Notes: generated by a model from the sequence alone, not told the origin. Positions 45,817-55,712 are shown, counted from the stretch's first letter. The stretch is 56,189 nucleotides of DNA from Pseudoalteromonas sp. NBT06-2 (GCF_002276045.1 NZ_NQMR01000050.1:1-56189); one strand, 5' to 3'. Translations and numbers: made by a program.

Positions 45817-46395
45817 ATGAAAAACTTAAAATTAATCAAAACAGCCGCCACTTTACTAAGCTTGTTTATTTTTACAAATATGAGCTTGGCTCAAGCAGTT
45901 AAAATAGATATTGGCCCAAAAATTAACGGCATTGCGCCACGGTTTGATGTTACTAATAATCAAGGTAGACAAGTATCTATTAGAGACCTAAGTGGTGAGA
46001 AAGGATTGATAGTACTATTTTTCCGTTCAGCTGATTGGTGCCCCTTTTGTAAACAGCATTTAATTGAATTTAATGCACAAGCTGAAAACCTTAAAAATTT
46101 AGGATATGGCTTAGCTGCTGTTTCATACGATAATTCAGAAGTGCTAAAAACGTTTTCAGAAAAACATAACATGAGTTACCCTCTTCTATCTGATATTGAC
46201 GCTAAAACGATGATAAATTATGATATTTTAAATACGCAATATAACAAAGGCACTGAACATTATGGGATCCCTCATCCTGGTGTTATTATTATCAATAAAC
46301 AAGGTAACATTACACATAAACATTTTTTTGAAGGGTATAAAAAAAGAGTAAAATTTGCTGAACTATATCAAGATTTAAAAACGCTATCACTTTAA
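45817..46395 (+). CDS. Exported peroxiredoxin-like / AhpC-TSA family protein
   Basis: About 192 residues. A signal peptide (about residues 1-26, ending SLAQA) is followed by a thioredoxin-fold redoxin domain. RSADWCPFCKQH gives C75 and C78 in a WCPFC motif, midway between thioredoxin-like reductants and peroxiredoxins. LLSDIDAKTMINYDIL and GIPHPGVIIINKQGNI are AhpC/TSA features. Probably a periplasmic thiol oxidoreductase or peroxidase. The ATG at 45817 is chosen; the frame also opens at a TTG five codons upstream. Confidence 0.85.
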   Translation: MKNLKLIKTAATLLSLFIFTNMSLAQAVKIDIGPKINGIAPRFDVTNNQGRQVSIRDLSGEKGLIVLFFRSADWCPFCKQHLIEFNAQAENLKNLGYGLAAVSYDNSEVLKTFSEKHNMSYPLLSDIDAKTMINYDILNTQYNKGTEHYGIPHPGVIIINKQGNITHKHFFEGYKKRVKFAELYQDLKTLSL

Positions 46396-46405
46396 GTAAA
46401 ATTAA

Positions 46406-46672
46406 TATATCCATGCTACCTAAAAATGCTCGATTTCAGCGAGAATTAAACAGGGTTTATGTAAGCCATTAATTAAAGATAATGGTTGTTCTCTTATTAA
46501 AATTAATAACGCAGCATAAATCCTGTATAATCTCGCCGAGACGGAACTTCTGAGCAAACCCACTTCATCGTTGCATTGGTTTGAAAAATGCCTATATTCC
46601 TGTATCAACACGTCTTAAATTAGGCTAGCTCAAATAGCTCTGAAACAATTATTTTGAAGTAACATGGGTATA
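46406..46672. repeat. Copy E of the TATACCCATG repeat family (267 bp, full length)
   Basis: It opens TATATCCATGCTACC and closes TTTTGAAGTAACATGGGTATA (ends shared with copy C reversed). Arms at 46439-46461 (GCGAGAATTAAACAGGG, then TTTATG) and 46515-46536 (CATAAATCCTG through CTCGC) pair over more than 20 bases around the core at 46481-46511. GAGCAAACCCACTTCATCG is at about 46552-46570. Confidence 0.85.
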
Positions 46673-46708
46673 TACAAGCGCAAAAAACGCTTGCTTATTA
46701 ATACATGT

Positions 46709-47167
46709 TTATAACGGTAATGAAGTTGTACGCTTTACACATGTCATAGTGACATTTGAATGTACTTCTTGAACATAGTCTAGACACAATAAGTTATCTC
46801 GCACAAAGTGCTCATAGCCTTCTATACCCTTAGAGATAATTCTTAGCATAAAGTCCATTGTACCCGCCATAGAATAACATTCTGTTACTTGCTCATAACT
46901 CATGATCAAACGCTCAAATTCAGCTAATTTATCACTGCTATGATCTGATAAACGTACATGAGCGTAGACTAACATATCAAAACCAAGCATTTTTGGGTCT
47001 AACAATGCAACTTTTCCGTTGATAAAACCTTCTTGTTCTAATCTTGAAATACGACGCCAACATGGAGATTGAGATAAACCCACTTTATCTGCAATTTCTG
47101 CAGTCGATAAACTGGCATCTTGTTGCAATAAAGATAGAATTTGGCGATCAACTTGGTTTAATGACAT
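46709..47167 (-). CDS. Lrp/AsnC-family transcriptional regulator
   Basis: A 152-residue regulator. The N-terminal helix-turn-helix (STAEIADKVGLSQSPCWRRISRLEQEGFI) is followed by the RAM ligand domain (GFDMLVYAHVRL, VTECYSMAGTMDFMLRI). The combination SQSPCWRRI is typical of the Lrp subgroup. It binds amino acids as effectors and forms dimers and octamers. No amino-acid gene lies beside it on the same strand; the M14 peptidase upstream on the same strand is 108 bp away. Confidence 0.92.
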   Translation of the reverse strand: MSLNQVDRQILSLLQQDASLSTAEIADKVGLSQSPCWRRISRLEQEGFINGKVALLDPKMLGFDMLVYAHVRLSDHSSDKLAEFERLIMSYEQVTECYSMAGTMDFMLRIISKGIEGYEHFVRDNLLCLDYVQEVHSNVTMTCVKRTTSLPL

Positions 47168-47275
47168 TATTTTTTCTTATATTCGCTTTTAATAGGTGAA
47201 ATTATACATAAGTTTAATCTTTATTCCAGCATATGAAACACATTCAGACTGGCAAAAAGGTAAAATGTACCGTTT

Positions 47276-49081
47276 TTATTTATTTTCAATCAAAATCGGA
47301 TACTTCAGATAACCTTTATCATAGAAAGGTGTTTGTTGATATAACCAATTAAGTCTCGCTTTATCATTATTTTTAAAATCATTATCAATTGCTAATTTTT
47401 GCTTAAATTCTTTTGCTATAACAGGGTTGTTATCCAACATTTTATTAGCAAAAGGAACTAACGCATAATTCTCAACATACTCTGTTCTTTGAAATATCGT
47501 ATTAAAATCTCCCCACTGAAAGAAAGAATCTGTTGCTTCAGGCTGTAATAAGTGAACCGCTAACTTGCCTAATATTTGCTTGGTTTCAACTTTATACCAA
47601 TTTTCTAAATCAATTTGTGGCAAGTGTGTGTAATCAAAACTCGCAGTGACTCGCATTCGCCCTTCAAATGGAATTTTATCAAATTCAAAGTCTGTTACAG
47701 ATATTTGATTTAAGTTGTTAAACTTTCCATTTACTTTTGTTACTTCAATTCCTTGCAGTTTTAGCTTGGCAACAATATCTGAATATTGAGAAGGAATATA
47801 ATATGCCTTTGGTACTTTAACTTTAGCTTTTATCTCTTTTTGCCAAAAAATAGGCAAATTTTCATATTGTATTTTTTCACCTATATAACGTACTTCTTTA
47901 TGATTACTAAGTTTACTCTGGAATGTTTCATATTTAATACCTTTAAATGAAATCAGATCCGCTTGTTTACTATAACCTCTTTTAACAACAAGATTTTCAG
48001 GTAATTGAATTTGTTCATGTTTAACTGCACTTGTAAGTTCAGTTTCATATTTTGATAGCGCATCGATAACACCATCAATAAATATATATGTACCTAATAC
48101 ACGTTGTTTATATGGCTTGAGTGAGTGGTTTTCAACTAATATAGTGGGTAAATTTCTTAAATCCCCCCAACCATTTGAGTATCTAGGTGTTGCAACCCAA
48201 CCAGCTAAACCTTGCTTAAAATCTCGCTTATTCATAACAAACACTAAAGGCCCAGGTATATGACCCAATTTAGTTAGTTTATTATCTAGTAAAGGTTTAA
48301 ACTTCTCATCTAAAACCTTTGCAATTGAAGGCGATTCACTGGCAAAGACTGGCATATAGCCATAAGTAATATCGTATTGATAATCTGCGCCATCTGTTAC
48401 ATGAATATCAATATATAAGTCAGGATTATATCTATTAACCACTGAAACTATTGCTTTAATTCCCAGTGTATCTAATTTAGTGTAATCACGATTGAGGTTT
48501 AAGTTTTTTGCATTTGTTCTAAAACCCATTTCAATAGGGCCTCTTTGATTTATACGATTAAATTGGCTGCTGCGTTCATGACCATCAACATTGAGAATAG
48601 GAATAAATAAGATATTGACACGTTTTAAAATATCATCTCTTGTGCCTTCACTAATATCTCTTAGCAACATAAAGATCGCGTCTTTGCCATCAATTTCACC
48701 AGAGTGAATACCTGCTTGTAGTAGTATTGTTGGCTTATTATTTTTTAGAGTGCCATTTTCACTTGCTATCAACATTTTAATATCACGATTTTGAGCGCTT
48801 ACACCAATCGTTTTAATTGAAAACTGTTTATCATTACTTAAAACAAGCTTATTTAAGTAAGCCATGGTTTTACGATAGTTTGGGGATTTTTTGCCTAAAG
48901 ACTTTTCAAAATCAGTTATAAGATCACCATGTGATGTCATTAGCTTTTCACTTTGACCCTGCCATTTAATTAAAGGCGGTAAATGTACATCTGTTGAAAT
49001 CGCGCTCACAGCTGATAATGATGTGATAAGCGCACAAATTGATATTAAAAATGAAGCTGTTTTTAACAGAGGTGAAAACAT
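47276..49081 (-). CDS. Exported M14-family zinc carboxypeptidase
   Basis: A 601-residue secreted metallopeptidase. Residues 1 to about 29 are a signal peptide. The M14 domain follows: LLQAGIHSGEIDGKDA contributes the HxxE zinc ligands, PILNVDGHERSSQFNRINQR the substrate-binding part, LYIDIHVTDGADYQ the third histidine, and ILVENHSLKPY the catalytic glutamate. The C-terminal 220 residues are of unknown fold. It is just 3 bp downstream of a solute-binding protein gene on the same strand, suggesting co-expression in peptide use. Confidence 0.9.
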   Translation of the reverse strand: MFSPLLKTASFLISICALITSLSAVSAISTDVHLPPLIKWQGQSEKLMTSHGDLITDFEKSLGKKSPNYRKTMAYLNKLVLSNDKQFSIKTIGVSAQNRDIKMLIASENGTLKNNKPTILLQAGIHSGEIDGKDAIFMLLRDISEGTRDDILKRVNILFIPILNVDGHERSSQFNRINQRGPIEMGFRTNAKNLNLNRDYTKLDTLGIKAIVSVVNRYNPDLYIDIHVTDGADYQYDITYGYMPVFASESPSIAKVLDEKFKPLLDNKLTKLGHIPGPLVFVMNKRDFKQGLAGWVATPRYSNGWGDLRNLPTILVENHSLKPYKQRVLGTYIFIDGVIDALSKYETELTSAVKHEQIQLPENLVVKRGYSKQADLISFKGIKYETFQSKLSNHKEVRYIGEKIQYENLPIFWQKEIKAKVKVPKAYYIPSQYSDIVAKLKLQGIEVTKVNGKFNNLNQISVTDFEFDKIPFEGRMRVTASFDYTHLPQIDLENWYKVETKQILGKLAVHLLQPEATDSFFQWGDFNTIFQRTEYVENYALVPFANKMLDNNPVIAKEFKQKLAIDNDFKNNDKARLNWLYQQTPFYDKGYLKYPILIENK

Positions 49082-49084
49082 AAA

Positions 49085-49810
49085 CTACTCTATATTTAAT
49101 GCATTACTGGCTTTTAATTCTCTTAATGCAAAATTGAACTTTTGCATTAAATGAGCACAAGATACATATTGTTGACTACAAACCAAATAAATTGGTTGAT
49201 TAGATAAATAATTAACATAACTTAATTTTGTATTATCAACTTCATCAGAAAACCAATCTTCAAGCAAACTTTTAGCGACCAATGGCTCAATTAATAACAG
49301 ATCTGTCTCTCCTGCCAATAGTTTTTTAATACCTTCATAATCTGAAATACTTGATACTAATTTTAACTGCTCTTTGTATACATCAAAATAATCGCCATAA
49401 CTATAACCTTTAGTGATACCTATTGAATAACGTCGTAATTGATCAATGCGTTCTAATTTAAATTTATTATTTTTCCGATATAGAAAACTAGTATTTAAAG
49501 ATGTGATCGGATCTGAAAAAATCCAATTTTTTGTTCTTTGCTCCGTTTTGTACCACATAAAAGAAAAGCTATTACCTCCTGTAATCGCAATTTCAGTCTC
49601 TGGCCAGCTCATAAATTGATATTTAACGTCATATCCTTGCATCTTAAATATATCTGTAATAATTTTAGCTAATTTCCCTTTATTATTTTTTCGTGCATCA
49701 ATATAGGGAGGATAATTATCAACACTTAATATAATGCTATCTTTTGCGTTAATTTTCAGTGCTGAGCATAAAAATAGAAGTAAAATAACATATGGCAAAT
49801 ATTTATACAT
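49085..49810 (-). CDS. Periplasmic solute-binding protein (SBP family 3)
   Basis: A 241-residue exported protein. The signal peptide ends near residue 22 (LKINA). DSIILSVDNYPPYID opens the domain, WPETEIAITGGNSFSFMWYKT and FSDPITSLNTSFLYRKN follow, and YSIGITKGYSYGDYF comes before the second lobe. No permease or ATPase gene is nearby, so it may act as a free-standing sensor or partner of a distant transporter. It is the gene before the M14 peptidase in a probable two-gene operon. Confidence 0.85.
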   Translation of the reverse strand: MYKYLPYVILLLFLCSALKINAKDSIILSVDNYPPYIDARKNNKGKLAKIITDIFKMQGYDVKYQFMSWPETEIAITGGNSFSFMWYKTEQRTKNWIFSDPITSLNTSFLYRKNNKFKLERIDQLRRYSIGITKGYSYGDYFDVYKEQLKLVSSISDYEGIKKLLAGETDLLLIEPLVAKSLLEDWFSDEVDNTKLSYVNYLSNQPIYLVCSQQYVSCAHLMQKFNFALRELKASNALNIE

Positions 49811-49947
49811 AAGAACAACCTAAAACTTTGAGTTTATTCACTATACCCAAATTATCATTGAATACGAATTTGTTTCTTATTTTTAGTATACTGCCTAATG
49901 TTCAAATATGTGTTTTGATTTTTATAAGCTAATCAATAAAGGAAAAT

Positions 49948-50775
49948 ATGAAAAAGTCTATTTTAATAACTGGCTGCTCTACAGGTATAGGCTTATACTG
50001 CGCTAAAAAACTCAATGAGCAAGGTTTCAATGTAATTGCCAGTTGTAGGAAGCAAAGCGATGTTGATAAGTTACAATCTTTAGGTTTGCAATGTATCCAA
50101 TTAGATTTAGCTAATAGTCAAAGTATTGTGCAAGCTTTTAAACAAGCTTTAGAGTTACTCAACGGCAGATTAGATATTTTATTTAATAATGGCGCATATG
50201 GACAACCTGGAGCAGTAGAAGACTTACCTACTAATGTGCTTAGGCAACAATTTGAAACAAATTTGTTTGGTTGGCATGAATTAACAATATTAGCATTAAA
50301 GCATATGCGACAAATAAACACAGGTCGTATCATTCAAAACTCCTCTGTATTAGGTTTAATCGCTCTGCCTTATCGTGGTGCCTATAATGCCAGTAAATTT
50401 GCTTTAGAAGGGTTAACAGATACCTTAAGAATGGAACTAAAAGATACTAATATACAAGTCAGCTTAATTGAACCTGGTCCTATTAAATCACAATTTAGAA
50501 TAAACGCGTTAAAAGCATTTAATAAATATATAGATGCGGATAACAGTTATCACAAAGATAATTATTTATTACAACAGCAAAGATTAGAAAAACCAACAAA
50601 AACCAGTGCTTTCACACTAGAGCCTGAGGCTGTTTATAAATGTTTATATCATGCGATAGAAAGTAAAAAGGCGAAACCCAGATATTATGTGACATTTCCA
50701 ACCTATATTTTTGGCTATTTAAAACGTTTTATTTCAACCAATATGCTAGATAAATTATTGTATAAAAGTAAATAA
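49948..50775 (+). CDS. Short-chain dehydrogenase/reductase (classical SDR)
   Basis: A 275-residue SDR. The cofactor motif is ITGCSTGIGLYCAKKL, the NNG form of NNAG is NNGAYGQPGA, and the catalytic S, Y and K are in NSSVLGLIALPYRGAYNASKFALEG. The C-terminus has a hydrophobic PTYIFGYLKRFI segment that may touch the membrane. Lack of a basic residue after the cofactor loop does not settle the NAD/NADP choice. Substrate unknown. Confidence 0.9.
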   Translation: MKKSILITGCSTGIGLYCAKKLNEQGFNVIASCRKQSDVDKLQSLGLQCIQLDLANSQSIVQAFKQALELLNGRLDILFNNGAYGQPGAVEDLPTNVLRQQFETNLFGWHELTILALKHMRQINTGRIIQNSSVLGLIALPYRGAYNASKFALEGLTDTLRMELKDTNIQVSLIEPGPIKSQFRINALKAFNKYIDADNSYHKDNYLLQQQRLEKPTKTSAFTLEPEAVYKCLYHAIESKKAKPRYYVTFPTYIFGYLKRFISTNMLDKLLYKSK

Positions 50776-50802
50776 TTATAAATTGAAAGCTTATTAAAAA
50801 CA

Positions 50803-50828
50803 AAAAAGGGAGCCAAGGCTCCCTTTTT
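50803..50828. terminator. Bidirectional terminator between the SDR gene and rplT
   Basis: AAAAAGGGAGCC and GGCTCCCTTTTT form a 12-base stem with a two-base loop, flanked by A and T runs on both sides. It ends the converging SDR gene and the thrS-infC-rpmI-rplT operon. Confidence 0.9.
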
Positions 50829-50849
50829 ACAGCTTTTAATCAAAAAAGA

Positions 50850-51209
50850 TTAAGCAGCTAAACCTTCTTTTGCTTTATTTACTAAAGCAGTGAAAGCAAC
50901 TTGGTCATAAACAGCGATATCTGCAAGGATCTTACGATCGATTTCTACAGAAGTTTTCTTAAGACCGTTAATGAAACGGCTGTAAGAAAGACCATTTTGA
51001 CGTGCAGCAGCATTGATACGTGCAATCCAAAGGCGACGGAAAGTACGTTTTTTAGCGCGACGATCGCGATAAGCGTACTGACCTGCTTTAGTTACTGCCT
51101 GAAAAGCTACACGATAAACACGTGAACGTGCTCCGTAATAGCCTTTAGCTTGTTTTAATACTTTTTTGTGACGTTGACGTGCGATAACACCGCGTTTAAC
51201 TCTTGCCAT
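50850..51209 (-). CDS. rplT: 50S ribosomal protein bL20
   Basis: A 119-residue, very basic protein starting [20 protein letters not shown], with [17 protein letters not shown] and [19 protein letters not shown] following. In E. coli it is essential for early 50S assembly and represses rpmI-rplT translation by binding the leader. It is the last gene of the operon and follows rpmI by 15 bp. Confidence 0.98.
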   Translation of the reverse strand: MARVKRGVIARQRHKKVLKQAKGYYGARSRVYRVAFQAVTKAGQYAYRDRRAKKRTFRRLWIARINAAARQNGLSYSRFINGLKKTSVEIDRKILADIAVYDQVAFTALVNKAKEGLAA

Positions 51210-51224
51210 TTTTAAAAACCTCTA

Positions 51225-51425
51225 TTAAGCGAATGGTAGCATACGTGAAACAAGACCATGATCATTTTTATGAACCATTGTCTTAGGACGTAAGTGTGCC
51301 TTACGCTTAGAAGATTTCTTAGTCAAAATATGACGAAGATGCGATTGTTTGCGTTTAAAACCACCAGAAGCAGTTTTTTTGAAACGCTTAGCAGCGCCAC
51401 TATGGCTTTTAAGCTTATAGCCCAT
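51225..51425 (-). CDS. rpmI: 50S ribosomal protein bL35
   Basis: A 66-residue basic protein: [20 protein letters not shown] at the start and [20 protein letters not shown] at the end. Its leader contains a large stable stem-loop (51516-51568), a good candidate for control by L20. Codes for the gene between infC and rplT. Confidence 0.97.
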   Translation of the reverse strand: MGYKLKSHSGAAKRFKKTASGGFKRKQSHLRHILTKKSSKRKAHLRPKTMVHKNDHGLVSRMLPFA

Positions 51426-51515
51426 TGCAATAACTCCAAATGTATTGCGTTATATAAAGTAAGCAGGCGGATAATGCGAAGATTATCACTTGTATGGCCA
51501 AACTTACTACGAATT

Positions 51516-51568
51516 CCGGCGAATGTTGTATTTAGCTTGCTAAATACAACATTACTTTTATAGGCCGG
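51516..51568 (-). promoter_or_regulatory. Stem-loop in the rpmI leader (possible L20 translational operator)
   Basis: Perfect 14-base arms AATGTTGTATTTAG (51522-51535) and CTAAATACAACATT (51540-51553) carry a four-base loop. CCGGC at 51516-51520 and GCCGG at 51564-51568 make an outer stem. It sits between infC and rpmI, about 90 bp upstream of rpmI. In E. coli L20 controls rpmI-rplT through structures in this gap. A processing site or terminator is the alternative. Confidence 0.55.
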
Positions 51569-51652
51569 TTAAATCAGGTGAAGACGTATTAAAAATGCAT
51601 CTTAACTTGTATACCTCATTTAAATTTAGCTTTTAGTGCTTGCGCACTAAAA

Positions 51653-52198
51653 TTATTTTTTAGCTACTGGAGACATCATCATAACCATTTGACGGCCTTC
51701 TGCACGTCTAGGGAATGACTCTACTTGTGCTATCTCTTGTAAATCGTCTTTGATACGATTTAATAAAGTAATACCAATGTCTTGGTGTGCCATTTCACGT
51801 CCACGGAAACGAATAGTAATTTTAGCTTTATCACCTGCTTCAAGAAACTTAATTAAGTTACGTAACTTGATTTGGTAATCACCTTCGTCAGTACCTGGAC
51901 GGAATTTGATTTCTTTGATTTGGACTTGCTTTTGTTTTTTCTTTTGTTCTTTTTGAGCTTTGCTTTCTTCGAACAAGAATTTGCCGTAATCCATCACCCT
52001 ACATACTGGTGGCTCGGCATTAGGGCTAATTTCAACTAAATCAACGCCGCTTTCATCTGCTTTTGCAAATGCTTCAGCAAGCGTTACAACGCCAATTTTT
52101 TCATTATCCAGACCAATTAATCTTACTTCTCTAGCAGTAATATCATCGTTGAGCTTATGCTTTTGAGTTGCTTGTTGATTTTTTTTGCCGCCTCTAAT
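51653..52198 (-). CDS. infC: Translation initiation factor IF-3, AUU start codon
   Basis: About 181 residues. The N-terminal domain has [20 protein letters not shown] and [20 protein letters not shown]; the C-terminal domain has [20 protein letters not shown] and [17 protein letters not shown]. Relatives begin at a conserved (M)xGGK segment. Here that reads ATT-AGA-GGC-GGC-AAA, with GGAGGAAGG eight to ten bases upstream and no ATG or GTG at the position. So the start is AUU at 52198. IF-3 discriminates against AUU, which is the known basis of its autoregulation. The frame is also open from a TTG at 52213, but that overlaps the ribosome site and is unlikely. Confidence 0.96.
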   Translation of the reverse strand: MRGGKKNQQATQKHKLNDDITAREVRLIGLDNEKIGVVTLAEAFAKADESGVDLVEISPNAEPPVCRVMDYGKFLFEESKAQKEQKKKQKQVQIKEIKFRPGTDEGDYQIKLRNLIKFLEAGDKAKITIRFRGREMAHQDIGITLLNRIKDDLQEIAQVESFPRRAEGRQMVMMMSPVAKK

Positions 52199-52277
52199 GG
52201 GACCTTCCTCCAAAAAATGTATAAATAAATGCGATATTTTTTTTTTTAATATCGCATCACTTTTTTATGTTACTACA

Positions 52278-54188
52278 TTAAGTTCTGTTTTTTACTTCAT
52301 CACTTAATTTACTAATAAATTCATCTATTTTAAATTTACCTAAATCTTCACCTGAACGAGTTCTAACAGCAACTTCGTTTTGTTCTACTTCTTTGTCACC
52401 AACAACAAGCAGGTAAGGAATACGCTTTAAAGTGTGCTCGCGAATTTTAAAGCCTATCTTCTCATTTCTCAAGTCCGATTTGGCTCTAAATCCACTTTTA
52501 TTCAATTTATTTACTATTTCTTGCGCAAAACCAGCTTGTTTATCAGTAATATTCATAACAACAACTTGTTTTGGTGCTAACCAAGTTGGAAATTTACCAG
52601 AATACTCTTCTGTTAAAATACCAATAAAACGCTCAAGTGACCCTAAAATTGCTCTGTGGATCATTACTGGAGTACGACGTTCATTATTCTCAGCAACATA
52701 AGTTGCTCCTAAACGATCCGGTAATGCGAAATCTAATTGCACCGTACCACATTGCCAAGCTCGGCCTAAGCAATCGTAAAGCGTAAATTCAATTTTAGGA
52801 CCGTAGAATGCACCTTCTCCTGGTAAATATTCAAATTCAATATCATTTGCTTTTAATGCATCTGCAAGTGCTAGTTCTGATTTATCCCAAGTCTCATCAT
52901 CACCAATACGCTGTTCAGGGCGAGTTGATAATTTAACAACAATGTTGTCAAAACCAAAAGTTTCATAAGTATCATAGACCATCTTGATACAAGCTGATAC
53001 TTCTTCCATTATTTGCTCTTCTGTACAGAATATATGTGCATCATCTTGTGTAAAGCCACGAACACGCATTAAGCCATGTAAAGCACCTGATGGCTCATTA
53101 CGGTGACAGCAACCAAACTCAGCCATCCGTAATGGTAAATCACGATAAGATTTTAGTCCTTGATTAAAAATTTGAACATGTCCTGGACAGTTCATGGGTT
53201 TAATTGCGTATTCACGCTTCTCTGATGTTGTTGTAAACATTGCATCAGAATATTTATCCCAATGGCCTGACTTTTCCCAAAGAGAACGATCCATCATTAA
53301 TGGACCTTTTACCTCTTCGTAATCATAATGCCGTAATTTTTCACGAACAAAATTTTCAAGTTCTAAGTATATGTTCCAACCATCATTATGCCAAAATATC
53401 ATGCCTGGCGCTTCTTCTTGCCAATGCCATAAATCTAATGCCTTACCAATTTTACGGTGGTCGCGTTTTTCCGCTTCTTCTAAACGTTGGATGTAAGCTT
53501 TTAATTGTTTTTTATCTGCCCAAGCTGTACCGTAAACACGTTGTAGCATTTTATTATCTGAATCACCACGCCAATATGCACCAGCTACTTTCATTATTTT
53601 GAAATGCTGACAAAATTTCATATTCGGCACGTGAGGACCACGACACATATCTATGTACTCTTCATGATGATAAAGCGCAGGTGTATCATCTTTAGAGATG
53701 TTTTCATCTAATATCTCAAGCTTGTAGCTTTCTCCTCTCTCTGAGAATGCATCATACGCATCTTGCCAAGAACCTACTTTTTTAACTACTTGATAGCCAG
53801 ATTTAGCAAGCTTAGTCATGTGCTTTTGTAATTGATCTAAATCGTCTTGTGTAATTGAGTGCTCAAGATCGATGTCATAGTAAAACCCATTATCAATAGT
53901 TGGACCTATCGCCATTTTTACATCAGGGAACATTTGCTTAATAGCATGTCCAAGTAAATGTGCACATGAGTGACGAATTATTTCTAAACCATCATCATCT
54001 CTTGCGGTGATAATTTCCAAACGGCTGTCTTGGGTCATAACTTCACATGCGTCTACACGTTCACCATCTATGCGACCTGCGACAGTTGCTTTGGCAAGGC
54101 CTGGGCCTATATCATTTGCAACATCTAAAACTGAGACTGGGTTTTCAAAAACTCTTTGACTACCATCTGGAAGTGTAATTACTGGCAT
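52278..54188 (-). CDS. thrS: Threonyl-tRNA synthetase
   Basis: About 636 residues. Domains in order: TGS ([15 protein letters not shown]), editing domain with [16 protein letters not shown], catalytic class II core with [17 protein letters not shown] and [20 protein letters not shown], and an anticodon-binding domain at the end ([28 protein letters not shown]). The frame is open 14 codons upstream, but MPVITLPDG is the family start and AAAGGA lies seven bases before the ATG at 54188. It heads the thrS-infC-rpmI-rplT operon. In E. coli it represses itself through a tRNA-like leader; whether the leader here does so cannot be seen. Confidence 0.96.
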   Translation of the reverse strand: MPVITLPDGSQRVFENPVSVLDVANDIGPGLAKATVAGRIDGERVDACEVMTQDSRLEIITARDDDGLEIIRHSCAHLLGHAIKQMFPDVKMAIGPTIDNGFYYDIDLEHSITQDDLDQLQKHMTKLAKSGYQVVKKVGSWQDAYDAFSERGESYKLEILDENISKDDTPALYHHEEYIDMCRGPHVPNMKFCQHFKIMKVAGAYWRGDSDNKMLQRVYGTAWADKKQLKAYIQRLEEAEKRDHRKIGKALDLWHWQEEAPGMIFWHNDGWNIYLELENFVREKLRHYDYEEVKGPLMMDRSLWEKSGHWDKYSDAMFTTTSEKREYAIKPMNCPGHVQIFNQGLKSYRDLPLRMAEFGCCHRNEPSGALHGLMRVRGFTQDDAHIFCTEEQIMEEVSACIKMVYDTYETFGFDNIVVKLSTRPEQRIGDDETWDKSELALADALKANDIEFEYLPGEGAFYGPKIEFTLYDCLGRAWQCGTVQLDFALPDRLGATYVAENNERRTPVMIHRAILGSLERFIGILTEEYSGKFPTWLAPKQVVVMNITDKQAGFAQEIVNKLNKSGFRAKSDLRNEKIGFKIREHTLKRIPYLLVVGDKEVEQNEVAVRTRSGEDLGKFKIDEFISKLSDEVKNRT

Positions 54189-54650
54189 TATATATCCTTT
54201 ACCACAGTGGTGACACCTACAATGCATCACATGAGATTTATATTTATAAATTTATTTCAACAAGTTAACTTAGAAATTAAATGCAAACATACAGAGTTTG
54301 GTACATAATTTGGTACAACTTGCTTTTAGAAAAGAAAGACTATCAAGTTGCTTATATGAAGTACAGTTTATGCTAACATTTTAAATCAATTTATATAAAA
54401 ATAATATGATAGATTAAAAAGTAAACATAGGTAGTAACGTTATTGATCATGAACAAGACAACAGTAGCAATGTTATTGTTGGATCAAAATATAACGCTAT
54501 TAATTAAAATAATTATAAAGAAACTAACAAACCACTTATTTACATTTCTGTATTCCTCGTGTAACACTGTACCTGAAATAAAAACAAAAATTACTGAGCT
54601 GGTACCTTTAGGCTCTAAAATAATAATCATAACGAAAAAAGGTGTTATAA
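54189..54650. other. thrS leader and gap before the tail-collar gene
   Basis: The first 60 bp are the thrS 5' region, with short self-complementary pieces (for example GGTGTCACC). The rest is AT-rich. An open stretch of 75 codons at 54443 is composed of runs of I, K, T and L, has no ribosome site, and is probably not a gene. Confidence 0.4.
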
Positions 54651-54902
54651 ATGGAAAGTATGATAGGTGAAATAAAGTTATTTGCAGGAAACTTTGCCCC
54701 ACGAGGTTGGCTACTTTGCAATGGTGAACTTCTTTCAATAACTCAACATATCGCCATGTTCTCTATATTAGGTACGATGTATGGTGGTGATGGAAGAAGC
54801 TCATTTGCTTTACCTAATATGAACTCAGTACCAGATTCAGATGGTAAAGGTGAATCTCACTATATAATTTGTACTCATGGGATATTCCCTTCTAGAAATT
54901 AA
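54651..54902 (+). CDS. Small phage tail-collar domain protein (microcystin-dependent-protein type)
   Basis: An 83-residue protein. MIGEIKLFAGNFAPRGWLLC and NGELLSITQHIAMFSILGTM lead to YGGDGRSSFALPNMNS, the tail collar domain. It ends in HYIICTHGIFPSRN, the stop-proximal motif of the family. Longer members are about 170 residues; here the middle is absent but both ends are intact, so it seems a complete short form. Such proteins are often found in contractile tail-like systems, though none is nearby. AAGGTG, six bases before the ATG, fixes the start. Confidence 0.8.
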   Translation: MESMIGEIKLFAGNFAPRGWLLCNGELLSITQHIAMFSILGTMYGGDGRSSFALPNMNSVPDSDGKGESHYIICTHGIFPSRN

Positions 54903-55298
54903 TTGGTATAAAGGTTAGGTAAACTGTGCAGTTTATCTCTTGGCAAATAGCGTATAATGATGAACAAGAATACCCCAGACTGATACGACTAGCTGCAACA
55001 AATAATTAATTCTATATCACTAAAAAGCGCTTAATCGCGCTTTTTTTTGTATAAAACACCTTGGTCTGCTCGGTTATAATTATCTTTTGCCTATCCTAAC
55101 TAAAACCAAGAAAAACCCAAAACAATCCGTATTTTTCCTTGTTGCCAACATATCATGTATTGTGAAGATATCATCAGTTTTTTTAGTACGAACGAGTTAG
55201 CCCAAAGGCGAATAAAATAAGGATAATGCTTGGCTAAAATTAGCAAAGAATGATTGCCAGCCAAGCGTTTGACGTCATTTTTGAAGCGTTTTTTAGTT
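54903..55298. other. Gap between the collar gene and the GNAT gene
   Basis: At about 54926-55008 a frame reads FISWQIAYNDEQEYPRLIRL and AATNN with a stop, possibly the tail of a lost gene. A terminator follows at 55022-55048. Beyond it I see nothing recognisable. Confidence 0.35.
55022..55048 (+). terminator. Rho-independent terminator downstream of the collar gene
   Basis: AAAAAGCG and CGCTTTTT form a stem with an eight-base loop, and eight Ts follow in all. It is 120 bp past the collar gene's stop. Confidence 0.75.
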
Positions 55299-55712
55299 CT
55301 ACAATTCCTTCACCATGAAATACTTACAACCTGTTTTAGGGTAGCCTTCTTGAACCCATTTTACTGTGTAACCATGCTTTTCATAAAAAGGCATAGCTTG
55401 GAAATTTAACGTGTCTAATAAACATTTAACACAACCTCGGGCTTTACCCGCTGTTTCTACTTTTCTTAAAATTTGGCTGCCAACATCTTGACCACGTAAT
55501 TCTTCAGAAACCCAAAGTGTATTAAGTAGCAACCAATCACCAAATGTACGTGCTGCTGCCCCCGCAATGACTTCACCTAAATCATTTTTGATTTGAATCG
55601 CTAGAGGGAGCCGTTCACTTACTTCCCAATTAGCCCAATTAAAATCATCAATTTTCTTATCTAAGTAATCTATTAATTCTTGAGCAGGATTCTCTAATAC
55701 TTCAATGTTCAT
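55299..55712 (-). CDS. GNAT-family N-acetyltransferase
   Basis: A 137-residue acetyltransferase. The acetyl-CoA site is in LWVSEELRGQDVGSQILRKV (Q/RxxGxG/A variant), and the end is CLLDTLNFQAMPFYEKHGYT. GGAG, five bases before the ATG at 55712, supports the start. Such single-domain proteins act on amino groups of small molecules or proteins; the substrate is not known. Confidence 0.88.
   Translation of the reverse strand: MNIEVLENPAQELIDYLDKKIDDFNWANWEVSERLPLAIQIKNDLGEVIAGAAARTFGDWLLLNTLWVSEELRGQDVGSQILRKVETAGKARGCVKCLLDTLNFQAMPFYEKHGYTVKWVQEGYPKTGCKYFMVKEL

Noticed and set aside
49851..49875. TATACCCA near the start of the solute-binding protein gene as another repeat copy
   Set aside because: Only eight bases match, and no second end or core is present.
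54443..54670. 75-codon open stretch upstream of the collar gene
   Set aside because: It has no ribosome site, an AT-driven composition of I, K, T and L, and overlaps the start of a recognisable gene.
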